From contig NC_077225.1 in NCBI RefSeq assembly GCF_024763615.1, positions 310,001-374,000 of the forward strand: 64,000 nucleotides of DNA. The letters run 5' to 3'. The notes under the pieces are model-generated. The model saw nothing but the letters and a program-made list of their open reading frames with translations. It ran no database searches and was not told the origin of the DNA. Positions 43,465 to 53,642 of this stretch are shown here, one piece after another; position 1 is the first letter of the stretch; every line of letters begins with the position of its first letter. Source of the DNA: Phlebotomus papatasi (lineage: Eukaryota > Arthropoda > Insecta > Diptera > Psychodidae). A program made the position numbers and the translations under genes.

Positions 43465-43934
43465 GTATCTATTATTATTCTATGGAGTTTTTAAATTCAT
43501 GTTTGAAGTTCTTTGTGACAATTCGTATGATTAAAGAAAACTAAAAGAAGAGGCTATGCAAGAAAAAAAAAAGAATTAGACTTCAGAAACAGGAAGAAAG
43601 GTTCAAAATAAAAGAAGAAAAGGAGCAAAGCAAGAAAATTAAAATATCCAAGAAAAAGATTTAATAAATAATATATATCTAAGCCTTAATGTTTTTTACT
43701 TTTTAATTACACACTTTGACTTCTTTTTTTTCCCTTCTACTTCGGTATCTCTTTCCTCGGTGACTTCTCACGCCTTGACTGAATCAGTGACAACAACACG
43801 CGCTCTCCCGCAGAGCCCGTTGTAACTTCATCCCTTACCTGTTTTTCCCTCTATGATTGTCTCCCGTTTTCCTTGCCGGCCAATATATACTACTTTTATA
43901 TATATTTAATCATGTATGTTCACATAGATTGATC

Positions 43935-44095
43935 TGCACTCGATTGTATGAGTTGGCATATACGGCCTGCGACCCAGGGTTTCTGCCGTTTACCTGGTGA
44001 GGCCGGTAATGGTAAGACGGCGGCAGACGCAACCACAAAACAGAATAATGGGATAATAAAAATCTTATCTTATCTTATCTTATCTTACTTTACCC
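43935..44095 (+). repeat. Non-LTR or SINE-like 3' end with (TCTTA)n tail
   Basis: CG-rich block with GGGTTTCTGCCGTTTACC and GACGGCGGCAGACGCAACCA, then AATGGGATAATAAAAATC and five TTATC repeats. A second copy lies inverted at 51985-52142 with a different tail. A shared core with variable short-repeat tails is the mark of a target-primed retroelement 3' end. Confidence 0.6.
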
Positions 44096-44454
44096 TAGTG
44101 GTACAATTGATTCAGTGTGTATGGCATTCAGTAAAAAATCTTGAAACTTGCACAACCTTCCCCTACGCATTGTCCAAATTCCCACGTCCAACTTGTCCCA
44201 CCCTGTCCAAATTATATTGTTTTGCAGTCACGTATTTTTCTTGTATTTAAGAACTTTTCAAACTGTTTTTCAAGAATTTCCATGAAACGGTAATATTCTA
44301 GAAGAATCAAGGAGCAAATTTATGTATGCCATCAGGGAAAAATGTATTTATAATGTCTTTAATCTTGTATCAAAGTTCGAGCCTCTGGAAATTGTTCCAA
44401 TTTATGCAACTTACCCTAATTAAAATTACAACGGTTTTTGAAGTTTTTTTTCGT
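44096..44454. other. No gene recognised
   Basis: AT-rich sequence between the retroelement tail and the fold-back element. Nothing else seen. Confidence 0.4.
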
Positions 44455-46985
44455 CGTTTGAGGCAAAGTGAAATTTTCTGTTTTGGGAAGTTTTTAGTTT
44501 TGTCCTTTGCGGCAAAGGGAAATGCGTTTTGGGAAGTTATCAGTATCATCCATTGGGGCAAAGGTAAGTATTCTGAGAAAAAAGAAATTTTTGGGAAGTT
44601 ATAAAATATACTTGTGCAAAATGTATGACAGACAAAATTTCCGATACTTGCACAAAATAAAATGTATGAAAGACAAGATTTCCAAAGACAAAGTTTCCAA
44701 AAAAAAAAACAAAATAATACCGAATGCAAAGATTTCAAAGACAAACTCTGATGTGTAAAAAACAAAATAGAAAAAAACAAAGATTCCTGATCTCGTTTCC
44801 GCGATAATCAACTTCAAAGCTTTTCAGACATTTTTGATCGTTTCTCATTAAATTAGGGTAAATGGTGGAAAGCGAGACACTTAAGAAAAAATTCAATTTC
44901 AAATCCATTTTTAAACTGAATAAATAATTATTTTTTACCATTTTTTGTATCATGGGATTCTTTGACAAATATTTTAACAGAATCTTAACAGTTGTTATTA
45001 AGTATTGGAACCGAATAATCGAAAAATTCACGGAAATTAAAAAATAACATATTTTGAAAAGATGGACAAAATTTTGGAAAGTTGGACAAAAACTTTTGGA
45101 AAGTTGGACATAGTGATATTAATGACAAAATATCACACAAAATATGTAGATAATCAAATGTTGAGGGTTTTCTCTGTATACTTGCACATTTGATGGTTAT
45201 GCTAATCCCTCCTTTATGTCCGGGTTACAGTTGAGGAACGCTAATTACCAAGAACTTCTTGGACGCCCAACCAACAAGAGGTTCTGTAAATTTCACAGAC
45301 ATCTCGCGTTGTCCAGAAGTTATAACTTTAAAGCGGATGCAATTTTTAACACTTTTCAATTCCCCAACCGTCCAAATCCTTTTCCACTTGCTTTGGGAGT
45401 TCTGTAGAGGCTCCTATTTGTCTTTCTCCAGGAGTTTTTGCGATATTTACTATACATTCTGTCAGAAAAAGTGGTCTTCGGAATCTGGAAATCTTTGCAG
45501 CCTTTTCCAGGAGATTTTCTCCTTATCAGCTGCTAACTGCTGTTGCAACTATTTCTCCGGATACTTTAGGATCTTTGTCGTTCTTGTTAACATGATTTCA
45601 CTGCAAAAAAAAACCACCAAATTCATTCACAAAATCAACTTGTCCAAGATTTCATAAAACTTGTTTTGAAAGCAACGCGAAATTAACTCACTTTTCTATC
45701 CTTTTTAAATGTAATATTTCACAAATATTTTTTATTCACCTTTTAAATGGATGTATGTCCTTCGATTTTCACTGCGGACTTAACAATATTTCACAAAATA
45801 TGACGAAAAATCAAACAAAACACATTGATATTTTCCTAGCAACTTCCATAAGAAACAGAGAAAATGACAACTACCGTGTCAAGGTTATGAATATCACGCA
45901 TGCAATACATTTTTTAAATTCTTCTTGCAAGTCACCCTTTGATTGTTTTATAACGATTTTTGCATTTTTAACTTCTGAAATAATCATAAAATTAGGTTTC
46001 ATAATCTTTTTATCGAAAATTGAAATATTTAATTGATTTATTATCAAGTTTTTAAGGAGGTGTCTCACATTCCACACTGCTTTGTCCAACTTTCCAAACT
46101 GTCTTGCTTTAGGCCAATTACCCTACCCCATTTTCAATTGAAATTTGGAATATCTCAAGCCTAAACAAGGTTCTAAACGAATGCAAAGTTTGAGGCCTCT
46201 CTCTCTCATATTTTCAGAGATAATCGACTTTAAAAATTTTTAGTCGCTTTAATGCATTTTTGACCTAATGTGAAATTTCGCACACCTTGAGCCTAAAAGA
46301 GGCTCTAATAGGGTGTAAAGTATGAGGCCTCTATCTCTCATAGTTTCCGAGAAAATCGACTTTAAAGATTTTCAGACACTTTTATGCATTTCTCATCCAA
46401 TTTTCCTCATTAATAACGATAATAACTAACGTACAGTTTAAGAATTATTAAACGAGATTTTGCGTTATTCATGTATAAAATATCGTCCGTGTTTTCCACA
46501 ATACAATTTGCAAAGAAGGAGTCGGTTTGCAGAATCTTTGTTTTTTCTATTTTGTTTTTTACATTTTTGGTTTTCGCAGTTTGTCTTTGGAATCTTTGTC
46601 TTTGGTAATCTTTGTTTTTTTTTGAAAACTTTGTCTTTGGAAATCTTGTTTTTCATATATTTTCCACAATTATCGGAAATTTTGTCTGTCATACATTTTG
46701 CTCAAGTATATTTTATAACTTTCCAAAAATTTCCATTTTCTCAGAAAATTTCCCTTTGCCCCGAAGGACGAAATTAAATACTTCGCAAAACACAAAGAAT
46801 TTCCCTTTACCCCAAAGGACGAAAAAAATCCCAGAACACAGAAAATTTCCCTTTGCCCCAAAGGACGTAACTAAAAACTTCCCAAAACACAGAAAATTTC
46901 CTTTTACCCCGACAGATGATACTGATGATTTCCCAAAACAGTAAATTTCCCGTTGCCCTGAAGTACAAAACTAAAATCTTAAAAA
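44455..46985. mobile_element. 2.5 kb fold-back element with subterminal minisatellites
   Basis: The left arm (44455-44800) and right arm (46510-46985) are inverted versions of each other. Each has an outer array of about 50 bp units built on TTTCCCTTTGCCCCAAAGGA and CTTCCCAAAACACAG, about three on the left and five on the right. An inner part follows with AAAGACAAAGATTCC-type repeats. The interior is non-coding, though GTGGAAAGCGAGAC (44862) and GTCTCACATTCCAC (46068) give a second, looser inverted pair. No transposase. Fold-back (FB/TU-like) elements have this build. Confidence 0.55.
46141..46395 (+). repeat. Tandem duplication, two units of about 125 bp
   Basis: Both units share AGCCTAAA, GAGGCCTCT, TCTCTCATA, GAxAATCGACTTTAAA and TTTATGCATTT in the same order. 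Identity is about 75% by eye. Confidence 0.55.
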
Positions 46986-47029
46986 AAAAACAATGTGATT
47001 TCATAATTTAATTTAATAAAATATGCTTG

Positions 47030-47160
47030 TTTAAAATATATGAAAGACAAGATTTCCAAAAAACATCAATTACCCAAGACAAAGATTTAAAAGAGAAACT
47101 GGGAAATAGAAAAGCGTAAAAAACAAAAAGGAAAAAAACGAAGATTCCGCAAATCAGTTT
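47030..47160 (+). repeat. Extra partial copy of the fold-back arm
   Basis: TGAAAGACAAGATTTCCAAA and AAAAAACGAAGATTCC repeat in direct orientation the inner half of the left arm at 44660-44800. It lies just outside the right arm. Confidence 0.5.
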
Positions 47161-47604
47161 TTTCTTGAGTACCGTTTCAATTCACTTAAATTGTGGTATG
47201 AATAAGGTTGGGACCTCACCCAACCATTATGTTATAAAAATCGTCACGGAATTTTTATTATCCTCCTGAGGAAAATCTAAGGTTTTCCAAGAATTGCTTG
47301 TGGTAGGTTTATGAACCTAATAAGCAAGACATCTTTTGCTGTAGTAGAAAATAGCTTTGATTTGTGTGTAAATCATGAAAGGATTGCAAATCTTAGACTT
47401 CATTCCATATTATGGTCACTTTCCACTATTTGCGTCCAATTTTAGTCATAGCATTACTCAAATTTGAATTATAGTAATATATTTGTAATTTCACGTATTA
47501 AAACTCTGAATATAACATGAAAATAACAAAAGTGATTCCAAATGACAGACTTTTTCCTCAAGAAAAAAGAATGTAAAAAATATTAATAATGATAAAAGTT
47601 AAAT
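47161..47604. other. No gene recognised
   Basis: AT-rich unique-looking sequence. Nothing else seen. Confidence 0.4.
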
Positions 47605-47716
47605 GCTGCGCGCATGAAAACTTTTGCTGCTGCGCGCATTCTGCGCGCACAAAAAAGATTGTGCTGCTGCGGCGTGAAAAATCAGCTTGCGCGCTGCGCG
47701 CATTACATGCGCGCAG
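47605..47716. repeat. CpG-dense GCGCGC tract
   Basis: About 110 bp with seven GCGCGC or GCGCGCA words, interrupted by short A/T runs. Several blocks (TGCGCGCA, GCTGCGCGC) are self-complementary. It stands out sharply from the AT-rich surroundings. Confidence 0.6.
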
Positions 47717-48017
47717 CTGTACGCAGGGCTCTACTGGGGAGTCCATGCGGGATCACTAAGCCAACGCGGAGGAGACATCGTATTGTGGAGCCAGGAGATT
47801 GTGGAGCCTTAAGATAAGAGCGAGGAATTCTTCAAGAAAGTAATTGTGAGGATGAAGGTCTTAGTACAGAGAGATCATCGGAGAAAGATTTTGAGATAAG
47901 TCCATTCCAATTAAATTTCTAGAAAAAGTTATTTATATTGAGCAATGGTAGCTACAGATATAATGGTAATGAAAATAGGAAGACGAACACTTCCTCCGGT
48001 TGCGTCAGGGTTGTTTA
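47717..48017. other. Unassigned flank of PLE-2
   Basis: Moderate GC content for this window, no frame above 67 codons. It is the sequence outside the outer end of the PLE-2 arm. Confidence 0.35.
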
Positions 48018-48068
48018 TCTTCTCAGGACAAGAAAAACACGTAGATCTTTGCCAAAGCTTTCGACGCT
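48018..48068 (+). mobile_element. Outer end of a PLE-2 arm
   Basis: TCTTCTCAGGACAAG through CTTTCGACGCT is identical to 5636-5686. It stops exactly at the gypsy LTR. Together with 6315-6713 it makes up one complete PLE-2 arm, split by the gypsy insertion with CGCT duplicated. Confidence 0.85.
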
Positions 48069-48254
48069 TGCAATATACCCAAGTCATCAATGTTCTATTG
48101 GTACACTTTGGTGTCATGAGTCAATGATCTATCTATTGGTAAACTTAGTGATGTAATGTGACTCTGTATAAAACCAGTGTATTAATAAGAAGAGATTCAT
48201 TAAACGTTCTACCCCGAACCAAGATGTTTCATTTTGGCAACACCAGATATTTCA
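48069..48254 (+). repeat. Gypsy 5' LTR (186 bp)
   Basis: TGCAATATACCC to AGATATTTCA. Identical by eye to the 3' LTR at 6714-6899. CGCT lies directly before it. Confidence 0.92.
48167..48173 (+). promoter_or_regulatory. TATA box of the gypsy LTR
   Basis: TATAAAA about 100 bp into the 186 bp LTR, leaving about 80 bp for R and U5. A downstream ATTAATAAGA run could serve polyadenylation. Confidence 0.6.
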
Positions 48255-48272
48255 TGGCGATCCTGCCAGATT
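48255..48272 (+). promoter_or_regulatory. Primer-binding site of the gypsy element
   Basis: TGGCGATCCTGCCAG follows the LTR without spacer. TGG is the complement of a tRNA CCA end. TGGCGA-type sites are usual for mdg1/412 relatives. The tRNA is not identified. Confidence 0.7.
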
Positions 48273-48420
48273 ATGAACAATAACTAATTGATCTAAAAGT
48301 AGTGAAAAAAAAACAATCAAAACTTATTTAAAGAAAAAAAAATACTGTCAGTGAAAGTTATTAAAGTGAAATTCTAAATTCAAAACTATAAGAACTGAAA
48401 GTGAATATCAATAAGTGAAA

Positions 48421-48675
48421 ATGGGAAAACCTGTGAGCAAAGAAGAAATAATTATTGCACAAACATCGAATGGCCCAATAGAAGCCAGTGCGTCAATGGA
48501 CAAAAAGTGGATGAAATCAGATTTTCTATTGGTGATGATGATTATACAACTTGCTATCATCATACTATACATAATGTGGAAGGACTACAATAAACGTATG
48601 AAAAAGAGGATCATCCAGCGTATAAGCAACCAAGCTGATGGAGGCAAGCCTACTACCCTTACAATGACGGTTTAA
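48421..48675 (+). CDS. Leader microprotein with predicted myristoylation site and one membrane helix
   Basis: 84 codons from ATG to TAA in the gypsy leader. The start MGKPVSKE fits the N-myristoylation pattern (Gly2, Ser6, Lys7). After a polar stretch, LLVMMIIQLAIIILYIMW (about residues 39-56) is a clear membrane segment, and a strongly basic stretch KDYNKRMKKRIIQR follows it. The basic side would face the cytoplasm. It lies 166 bp after the LTR and 126 bp before gag. Short leader ORFs occur in some mdg1/412-type elements, from memory, but I cannot match this one. The coherent architecture argues for a real protein. Confidence 0.55.
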   Translation: MGKPVSKEEIIIAQTSNGPIEASASMDKKWMKSDFLLVMMIIQLAIIILYIMWKDYNKRMKKRIIQRISNQADGGKPTTLTMTV

Positions 48676-48801
48676 ACTGGAGAATATTATCAGCACTTCT
48701 ACAAGCACTTGCAGCAAAATTTTTACATCATTCCCTCAATTCTCATCACGTACGCAATGGATCATCCACCAGATCACCAAACACACAAGTAAAGAGCACA
48801 T

Positions 48802-49167
48802 ATGGAAGAATTAAAGCAGATTAAAGTAAGTTTGGAAATATTTTTATCAAATACTAAGAAATCAGTGAATAAAACATTTACGAAAACTTATTTGGAGAAC
48901 AAATTGCAAGAAATAGAAAGATTTAGAACTAGAACACAAGAAATAGTTGATTTAAATAACAGTAAAAAGCTTCCTGCGTCTGAAGGAATCCCATTGCAAG
49001 TTATAATAGACGAAATTTCAGTTCTTACGATATCATGCAGAAATTTTTTTCAACTTAAATTAGACTCACTCACATTACTCAGTATTGATTTGGACGATAA
49101 TTCAATTCCAATTTCTCCTGGGCCTACGAGAAACAAGGGGCAAACAACTGACCAAAATTTCATGTCG
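48802..49167 (+). CDS. Gypsy Gag, N-terminal exon-like part
   Basis: The ATG at 48802 opens MEELKQIKVSLEIFLSNTKK, followed by a helical coiled-coil-like stretch (KLQEIERFRTRTQEIVDL) and a proline-rich end. It was a continuous frame until an insertion at 49168. The frame resumes in phase at 52726. One extra TCG at the right border is the insertion's duplication. The N-terminal helical region matches what I know of mdg1/412 Gag proteins. Confidence 0.75.
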
Positions 49168-49315
49168 TAGAATCAATATTCACAAAATATTCACAGTTTT
49201 ATATGAGAAGAAGAAAATATTCGAATATTTCACTAAATATTCGCAACATTCATGAAATATTCGCGATATTCACGAATTTTGAAAAATATTCATATTACCA
49301 ATACATTACTTGTAA
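49168..49315 (+). repeat. Left ATATTC array
   Basis: Irregular repeats of AATATTCAC, AATATTCGAATATTTC, AATATTCGCAACATTC and AATATTCGCGATATTC. The words are partly palindromic, so orientation is ambiguous. Confidence 0.6.
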
Positions 49316-51667
49316 TAGATTTGTATGTGATTTTGTGTTTAAAATTTCAACCAAACCCGTTTCAAGTAAGCGCTCCAAGTAATGTAGGATGGATAATGTA
49401 ATAAAAATCTCCAATAGATTCAACAGGTATTTTTCTACTCTACGGACTCCGATAGAGTCAACTTGGACTTAAATTGACTCCGATAGAGTCAACTTTTCCT
49501 TTATTGTTGAACTAATAATATTACATGATCTTATTAAATTTTTTTCGAAATTAAAATCAGTGTTTCGGTGTATCAATGTAACTTTTAACACAAGAAAAAC
49601 ATTGATGTAAGTTATTATGATAAAATTTCGTTTATTAACCTATTAATCTAATTGACTGAAAATCAACAATAAAATTAAACTGGGAAACATAATCAATGAT
49701 AAGTCTTATATCTAACCTTGGAAAGTTCAACAGAACAGAAAATGAATGATATTTTACGCTTTAGTGAAAAATATTACGTATGAGTATTCTAGTTTTTATT
49801 GCCAAAAGGGTTTTGCTTAAAAAAATTGTAAGTATAAAAAATAAATAAAATCATTTATGATTTTGAGAATTTAAAAATTCGCCATTTTTGAGCATAAATA
49901 TTTACTACATAGCAAATAGCTAGAAACTTGCAAAAATATCCTAGATTCCTTCAACCTTCTACTTTGCAATTACGTATAAACATAAGAAAACAATAACTTT
50001 AGGTAGTCAGGACAAAATAAATTCCTCAATGGAACACCAGTGTTCCAATCGTCCTTAAAGGGTTGAAAAACTTACTTATTTAAAAAAATGTACATGATAA
50101 GCGATCTTAAAAAATACCCGTCTAGATAAAAACGCGTAAATTTATATTAGGTTACATTTTTAATTTAAACGAATAGTATTTCAAAAAAAAAATTTGGGTC
50201 AAAAACAAATAAGCAACAGAAAATTAAAATTGATCAGCAAAAATCTGAAGACTCCAAGTCAATATCTCTATCGATTTAGCGCCCCTATTACACATTACGA
50301 AGAAAATAAGAAAAATTGGTTTTATTGGTCTTTTTGTGAAGTTTAGAGCCATAGTTATGTCATAACGGAAAGAACAACTATCAATCTCTTCTTTTATGGC
50401 GTCTACACACTTGAAACAATTTTCGTCAAAAATTGCCTTTTTTTAAAAAAATTCTGACGTTTCTGCCTACAAGCATGGTGGAAATTTTCTTTAAAAAAGC
50501 ATTTTTAAAGAAATTTCTACTAGTGTGTAGACGTCATTATATACTAAAAGTTTGAAAGAAATTTTAATTAATAACGTATATTGCATCAGAACTTTCAATA
50601 ATTAAATATCTACCAAAGCTCTTCTAAAAAAAAATTGAAAAAAATCTTTAAGGCATCATTTCCTTATCTTAACATCGTGGGTGGACCTCAATATTACCAC
50701 ATGGAGAATAGTTTATACTTAAGATATTTATTATTAATAAAAGGGCTGGCAAAGCGTCTCAGGCTTTGCGAAATGCTCGAACTGGAGATTTAGATGCTAT
50801 ACCTAAAAAGTATTTTCGCATCATTTAACTGTTTTCAACAGATTTTTGAACTAATTCATCACTCAAAAGATCCCCAGAATAGTTTTAAAAGTAATAGAAT
50901 TGATTTTAAGATAAAAATTATTTATCGGTTATGAATCGGTTCATTATCAGTTCAGAACCGATTAGAACCGATTTGCGGTGGATGCACATTATCACAATCT
51001 TTTCCACTTTCCCCCTATTTCCCTCTTCTTGTCACTAATCCTCCTCTTACACTTCATGCCCAGAGACATTGTCGCTGTCAAACGATGCTTATTTTTCCGA
51101 GAGAATTATTTCTCAAAATTTTGCAAATACTGTTGATCCTTTTATTTCTCTTCTAGCTGCTTCATCACCTAATTCAACTGGAGCAATGAAAAAACATTGC
51201 CACAGTAATTCCACAGCAAAGAAATATTTAAGAATAGCTCAATGCCAAATTTTGTCGATTGATACCTGATCAGAAAGTTCTATATTCTGCAAAACACTCC
51301 ACAAGATGTTTCCTTTCAAATTTCTTATCAATAATGGTTTGATCCGCTTGATCAATTTGTCTGATCAAACATTTCCCTTGCCCTCGGAAATCTCTAACTC
51401 CCAAATCTTGCAATCTCACCACAAACACCCTAAAAATTGTTTCACTGAGGTCAGAATTGAACCTAGAATAAAGTTGTAGGTTCAATTTAACATTTTAAAA
51501 AACAATTTAACATTTTTTCACACTTTCTCTTGTTTTGTGTCTCTTCTTCTTCTCCCGTTTTAAGTTGTGGCTACCGAACTCACTTAATCGGGACATAGGG
51601 GCCATAGCGACGATAGCGACCATAGTCGTTTTGAGCCTCTCGGTTTATTTTTCTCACATTGACAAAT
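49316..51667. other. Non-coding interior of the 3.55 kb insertion
   Basis: AT-rich sequence without a frame above about 70 codons. ACTCCGATAGAGTCAACTT occurs twice near 49445-49495, as a short direct repeat. An inverted pair AGAAATTTCT-like word set lies near 50440-50525. Nothing else seen. Confidence 0.4.
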
Positions 51668-51810
51668 CGTCGGTTGCGTCTACCTCTGTCGAATCTGCAT
51701 TTCTTTTGTGTCAGTATTTCACGCAAGAGGGGACGCCTGTAGCTTGCACCGAACGCAGATACAAAACAAATGCAGATACGACAGAGGTAGTCGCAACCGA
51801 CGAAATGCAA
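51668..51810. repeat. Long hairpin
   Basis: CGTCGGTTGCGTCTACCTCT at the left returns inverted as AGAGGTAGTCGCAACCGACG at the right, with AATCTGCATTTCTTTTGT and ACAAAACAAATGCAGATAC pairing further in. The stem is about 45 bp with few mismatches and a loop of about 53 bp. The opposed open frames here are consequences of the palindrome. Confidence 0.65.
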
Positions 51811-51984
51811 ATGATTTTAGTCACACGGCGGTAGAAAATACACTTGAAAAAATGAATGAGAGGTCCATGGAAGATTATAAAAGTTATAAAGTCGCAGAAA
51901 TATTTGAAAGGTGGTATTTACATTTGTTATTTTCTGAGAAATATTCGCAAAATTCATGGAATATTTGCGATATTCGCAATATTC

Positions 51985-52142
51985 AGGAATTTATTTTATT
52001 TATATTTATTTATTTATATTTATTTTCCCAATCAAAGCCATGGTTGCGTCTGCCGCCGTCTTACTATAACCGGTCACACCAGGTAAACGGCAGAAACCCA
52101 TGGTGTATTGACCGTATAAGCCAGCTCATATAATCGAGCTTC
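51985..52142 (-). repeat. Non-LTR or SINE-like 3' end with AAATAAATAT tail
   Basis: On minus it carries GGGTTTCTGCCGTTTACC and GACGGCGGCAGACGCAACCA, as at 43935, but continues into GGGAAAATAAATATAAATAA. It is inverted relative to the other copy. Confidence 0.6.
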
Positions 52143-52559
52143 AAATGCAGATCATTTGTTACACAAAAAACATAGTAGGTTTGTATGAGACTTTAAAAGA
52201 ACAAAATGAATTGATCTCATTTGGTAAGGTAAGGAAAGGAGACAGAGCAGGGCATAGGAATGGGATTAAGTGGCAACGGGCTTCAAAGAAGCACGTATTG
52301 TTGCCACTGAGAGAGTTCAGGAAAACCCAAGCATGCAGTGAATGTCAGAAATTAGAGATAAGAGGTGCAACGAAATTTTAAATATAATATAAAAGATGTT
52401 AAAAATTATAACATTTTAAGTGCATAGAGTGGAGCAAGAAATTATGAATATAAAATTAAGAGAGGCGGCTTAAGTTAAAAATAAGAAAAGGAAGATTAAA
52501 AAAAGCAACAGAAAGTGTACAGAAACTTAAGAATTGGAAAAGTCGCCGTGGTTCCGCGC
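52143..52559. other. Non-coding, inside the insertion
   Basis: One 78-codon frame without recognisable features. Nothing else seen. Confidence 0.35.
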
Positions 52560-52705
52560 AAAATATTCGCGATATTCGCAATATTCAGGAATATTCACGA
52601 TATTCGCAATATTCAGGAATTATTCGTTATATTCGCGATATTCACGATGTTTATGAAATATTCGCATTATTCGCGAAAAAATGCCGATATTCGCAATATT
52701 CACGT
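52560..52705 (+). repeat. Right ATATTC array
   Basis: ATATTCGCGATATTCGCAAT, ATATTCAGGAATATTCACG and similar words repeat about nine times in 145 bp. Counterpart of the array at the left end of the same insertion. Confidence 0.65.
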
Positions 52706-52725
52706 TGGTAGATGTTCTAGACTCG

Positions 52726-53634
52726 CGAGTTGGTTTCCCCTTGACGAGAAATTATATCACTATGGCAAATTTTGATTTAAAAGCGGCTACTCATTTATTG
52801 CCAACAATGGATAATAAAGAAGATACTACAATCCAATTAATAGATGCAATAGAGTTGTATGAAACTTTGCTAAATGATTCGGGAAAACTCTTACTGATAA
52901 AATTCGTATTGAAGACTCGTTTGTCAGTGAACGCAAAATTACGTTTAAATACAGAATATTCGTCTGTGTCAGCTTTATTGAATGATATGAGAACCCATCT
53001 TTTGTCGAAAAAGTGCGAAAATTCGTTATCCCTTAAATTAAATAATGAGCGACAAAATTCTCGTTCAATTGAAGAGTATGGGAAAGCTGTCGAGCAATTA
53101 TTCGTTGATTTAACAATCTCGCAAGCCAAAGGTGATAACAATGCATATAAAATTTTGAAAGAAATTAATGAAAAGAAAGCTATTCACACATTTGCTAACG
53201 GTCTTCGCAGTTCAAATCTCAGTACAATCATTAAGGCCCAAAAATATTCAACCTTGAAAGACGCCATAAGAGGGGCAATTGACGAAGAGATTTCTCGTCC
53301 TGATAAATCTGAACACGTTTATAATGTACGAAGATCCCATTCAAATAACAAACGCGGAAAAAATTATCAAAACCGTGATTTCAAACAAAATAATTCGGAT
53401 AACAAGAATTATCAGAAAAATTCTAACACAGGACGTGGAAACGAAAGACAGCAAAATCGTTATAATAACAACCAACGCTTTCAATCAAATAAACAGAGAT
53501 CGAATTCTGGTCGTGATCAGTCGAAAAACAACAGAAACGTACGCATGAATTTGGTAGAAGAAGACGACGAGGAGTCACAAGCTTCAACTTCCTCGAATTC
53601 AAACAGTCCTGAAATAAGTTTCTTCGAATCTTAA
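52726..53634 (+). CDS. Gypsy Gag, C-terminal part
   Basis: About 302 codons in the same phase as 48802-49167. ITMANFDLKAATHLLPTMDN opens a capsid-like helical domain with IQLIDAIELYETLL, LLIKFVLKTRL and SIEEYGKAVEQLF. The end is very rich in asparagine, arginine and glutamine (residues from about KRGKNYQNRDFKQ) in place of a zinc knuckle, as in mdg1/412 Gag, then an acidic patch EEDDEE before TAA. Protease follows in the -1 frame, whose open reading overlaps the last gag codons. I see no canonical slippery heptamer. Confidence 0.88.
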   Translation, partial: RVGFPLTRNYITMANFDLKAATHLLPTMDNKEDTTIQLIDAIELYETLLNDSGKLLLIKFVLKTRLSVNAKLRLNTEYSSVSALLNDMRTHLLSKKCENSLSLKLNNERQNSRSIEEYGKAVEQLFVDLTISQAKGDNNAYKILKEINEKKAIHTFANGLRSSNLSTIIKAQKYSTLKDAIRGAIDEEISRPDKSEHVYNVRRSHSNNKRGKNYQNRDFKQNNSDNKNYQKNSNTGRGNERQQNRYNNNQRFQSNKQRSNSGRDQSKNNRNVRMNLVEEDDEESQASTSSNSNSPEISFFES

Positions 53635-53642
53635 TCGGAAAC

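Larger units (their letters stand above)
49168..52725. mobile_element. 3.55 kb insertion splitting gypsy gag, flanked by ATATTCGCG arrays
   Basis: The ends are TAGAATC and, inverted, (GTC)TAGAAC, with a 3 bp TCG direct repeat (49165-49167 and 52723-52725). Removing it restores the gag frame exactly. Just inside both ends are arrays of AATATTCGCGATATTC-type words (49168-49315 and 52560-52705), with a further patch at 51945-51990. The interior is AT-rich and non-coding, with a hairpin (51668-51810) and a retroelement 3' end on minus. No transposase is visible and I do not recognise the superfamily. Confidence 0.65.

Noticed and set aside
44370..46944. Phenylalanine- or lysine-rich ORFs in the fold-back element
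   Set aside because: Translations of minisatellite units, occurring in mirrored form in both arms, with no protein-like composition.
51535..51834. 99-codon ORF at 51535-51834 as a gene
   Set aside because: It reads through a long hairpin. Similar frames exist on the opposite strand for the same reason.
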